From Saccharopolyspora hordei (GTDB lineage Bacteria; Actinomycetota; Actinomycetes; Mycobacteriales; Pseudonocardiaceae): a stretch of 64,000 nt of DNA. Of the stretch, positions 63,339 to 64,000 are shown one piece after another; the first letter of the stretch is position 1, and every line of letters begins with the position of its first letter. Where the stretch lies: assembly GCF_013410345.1 (NCBI RefSeq), contig NZ_JACCFJ010000001.1, forward strand, positions 5,131,001-5,195,000, written 5' to 3'. Below the pieces are notes generated by a model. The model did no database searches and was not told where the DNA came from. It saw only the letters and a program-made list of their open reading frames with translations. The position numbers were made by a program, and so were the translations under genes.

Positions 63339-64000
63339 AGGCGCCCCTGGCGTGAGGGTCGAGCCGTCGAACGAACCGTTCGTGCGCTGGAACCGACCGG
63401 ACGACAGCGAGTTCAGTTCTCCGGCCCCTGACGACCCAGCAAACCCTGAAACGAACCCGCTCAGGAATGGCGAAACTTTCAGCAGCCGTGACAACCCGCC
63501 TGAGAGTGAACTCCGACCGAAAACGAAGTACACGACACCGAGGGCGACCTTCTACACGAACAGCGAGGGGCGGATTGAGTGGGTTGAGGCTCATCCGGGA
63601 AGGCAAGGAGACCCCAATCCGGAACTGAACAACCCTGCGCCGAATGCCAAGTACCGAGTTGCGGACAACTGGACGTTCCAGACGAACTCCAAGGGTGAGA
63701 CATCCGCCATGACGGGTACGCCTCACTACAAGAACAACCCCAACGACCCTGTGTCCCAAAGCACGCACTACTACCGCGACGAAAACGCCCAGGACCGCGT
63801 AGGCCAGCGCGGCTACGACGCCTACAGGGGCACGGAATGGGAGCACGTGAACTGGGACGGCGGCCACATGGCCGCACACGAGTCGGGAGGCCCCGGAGAG
63901 GAGATCAACCAGTTCCCGCAGATTCGGGGGAGCAACCAGGGGCACTACGAGGACGGTTACACCTACAAGGCGTCCTGGCGAGCGCTCGAAGCGTATCTCT
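63056..64000 (+). pseudogene. Polymorphic toxin C-terminal tip: nuclease-like domain in shifted frame (continues past window)
   Basis: Read in the frame of 63061, the sequence is open to the window end. It first completes the pre-toxin domain (RGLAWTDSNGRVFASDMGPD), then gives a spacer rich in Pro, Asp and Asn, and finally GGHMAAHESGGPGEEINQFP and QIRGSNQGHYEDG, then WRALEAYL. The GH...H...GGPG-E-N pattern with later Asn resembles DNA/RNA non-specific endonuclease toxins (Endonuclea_NS_2 type), with His at 63865 a likely catalytic residue. From about 63260 the G+C drops visibly and codons such as AAT, CCT and GTT appear, as in exchanged toxin tips. An immunity gene would be expected just to the right. 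Whether the shift is real or a sequencing error is not known. Confidence 0.65.

Overview
The window is a stretch of very GC-rich chromosome (roughly 70-75% G+C, third codon positions almost all G or C) from an actinomycete. The order comEA-degV-histidine phosphatase-rsfS-nadD-proA-proB-obgE-rpmA-rplU ... rne-ndk-DUF4233-folC-valS ... clpX-clpP2-clpP1-tig ... nei-rpiB, nearly all on the minus strand, is the order known from Mycobacterium tuberculosis (about Rv2416c to Rv2465c). An EmbC-type arabinosyltransferase points to an arabinogalactan cell wall (Mycobacteriales/Pseudonocardiales). The XRE-DUF5753/DUF397/zinc-ribbon cluster, the YbaB-WXG100-toxin cluster and the paired ClpP genes fit Pseudonocardiaceae, perhaps Saccharopolyspora or a relative. 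The genus is an inference.

Layout. 1-5.6 kb: start of comEA (cut by the window edge), degV, phosphatase, rsfS, a YdcF-like gene, nadD, and a cytochrome P450 with its 3Fe-4S ferredoxin. 5.7-15.8 kb: proA, a plus-strand RecQ-like helicase with a phosphoribosyltransferase-like tail, an XRE regulator/DUF397/zinc-ribbon group, an MHS-type transporter, proB, obgE, rpmA, rplU. 16.2-25.1 kb: an insertion relative to mycobacteria, with a membrane glycosyltransferase-like protein coupled to a GT2 enzyme, an arabinosyltransferase, and a TetR-carboxylesterase-membrane protein operon with a palindromic operator over its start codon. 25.2-38.9 kb: RNase E/G, two radical-SAM-family genes, an acetyltransferase, ndk, a toxin-antitoxin remnant, an alcohol dehydrogenase, DUF4233, folC, valS. 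39.0-46.2 kb: a formate-related group (FdhF/YdeP-type molybdoenzyme, FdhD, an oxalate/formate-type antiporter with its 35-residue partner) and two alpha/beta hydrolases. 46.4-58.5 kb: clpX, clpP2, clpP1, tig, a thioredoxin-like ferredoxin, tRNA-Pro(TGG), tRNA-Gly(TCC), a transporter remnant, a 2'-5' RNA ligase-like protein, an Eis-type acetyltransferase, nei, rpiB and a metallo-beta-lactamase-fold protein. 58.6-64.0 kb: a type VII secretion-type polymorphic toxin locus (YbaB, WXG100, then a very large CpnT-like toxin gene).

How the genes work together. Housekeeping modules are proline synthesis (proB, proA), ribosome biogenesis and silencing (rsfS, obgE, L21, L27), RNA processing (RNase E/G), folate (folC) and protein quality control (trigger factor, ClpP1P2, ClpX). 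Many minus-strand neighbours overlap by 4 nt (ATGA or GTGA), so they are probably translationally coupled, and strong hairpin terminators separate the transcription units.

The most unusual item is the toxin gene from 59550 to the right edge. One conceptual protein reads from a WXG100-like N-terminus through a long Gly/Ser/Pro/Arg/Asp repeat linker to a lower-GC nuclease-like tip. It is interrupted by an in-frame TAG at 60408 and by a one-base shift at a run of seven C at 63049-63055. Two decayed fragments (a VapC-like PIN end and the last helix of a transporter) lie in gaps that look empty at first sight.
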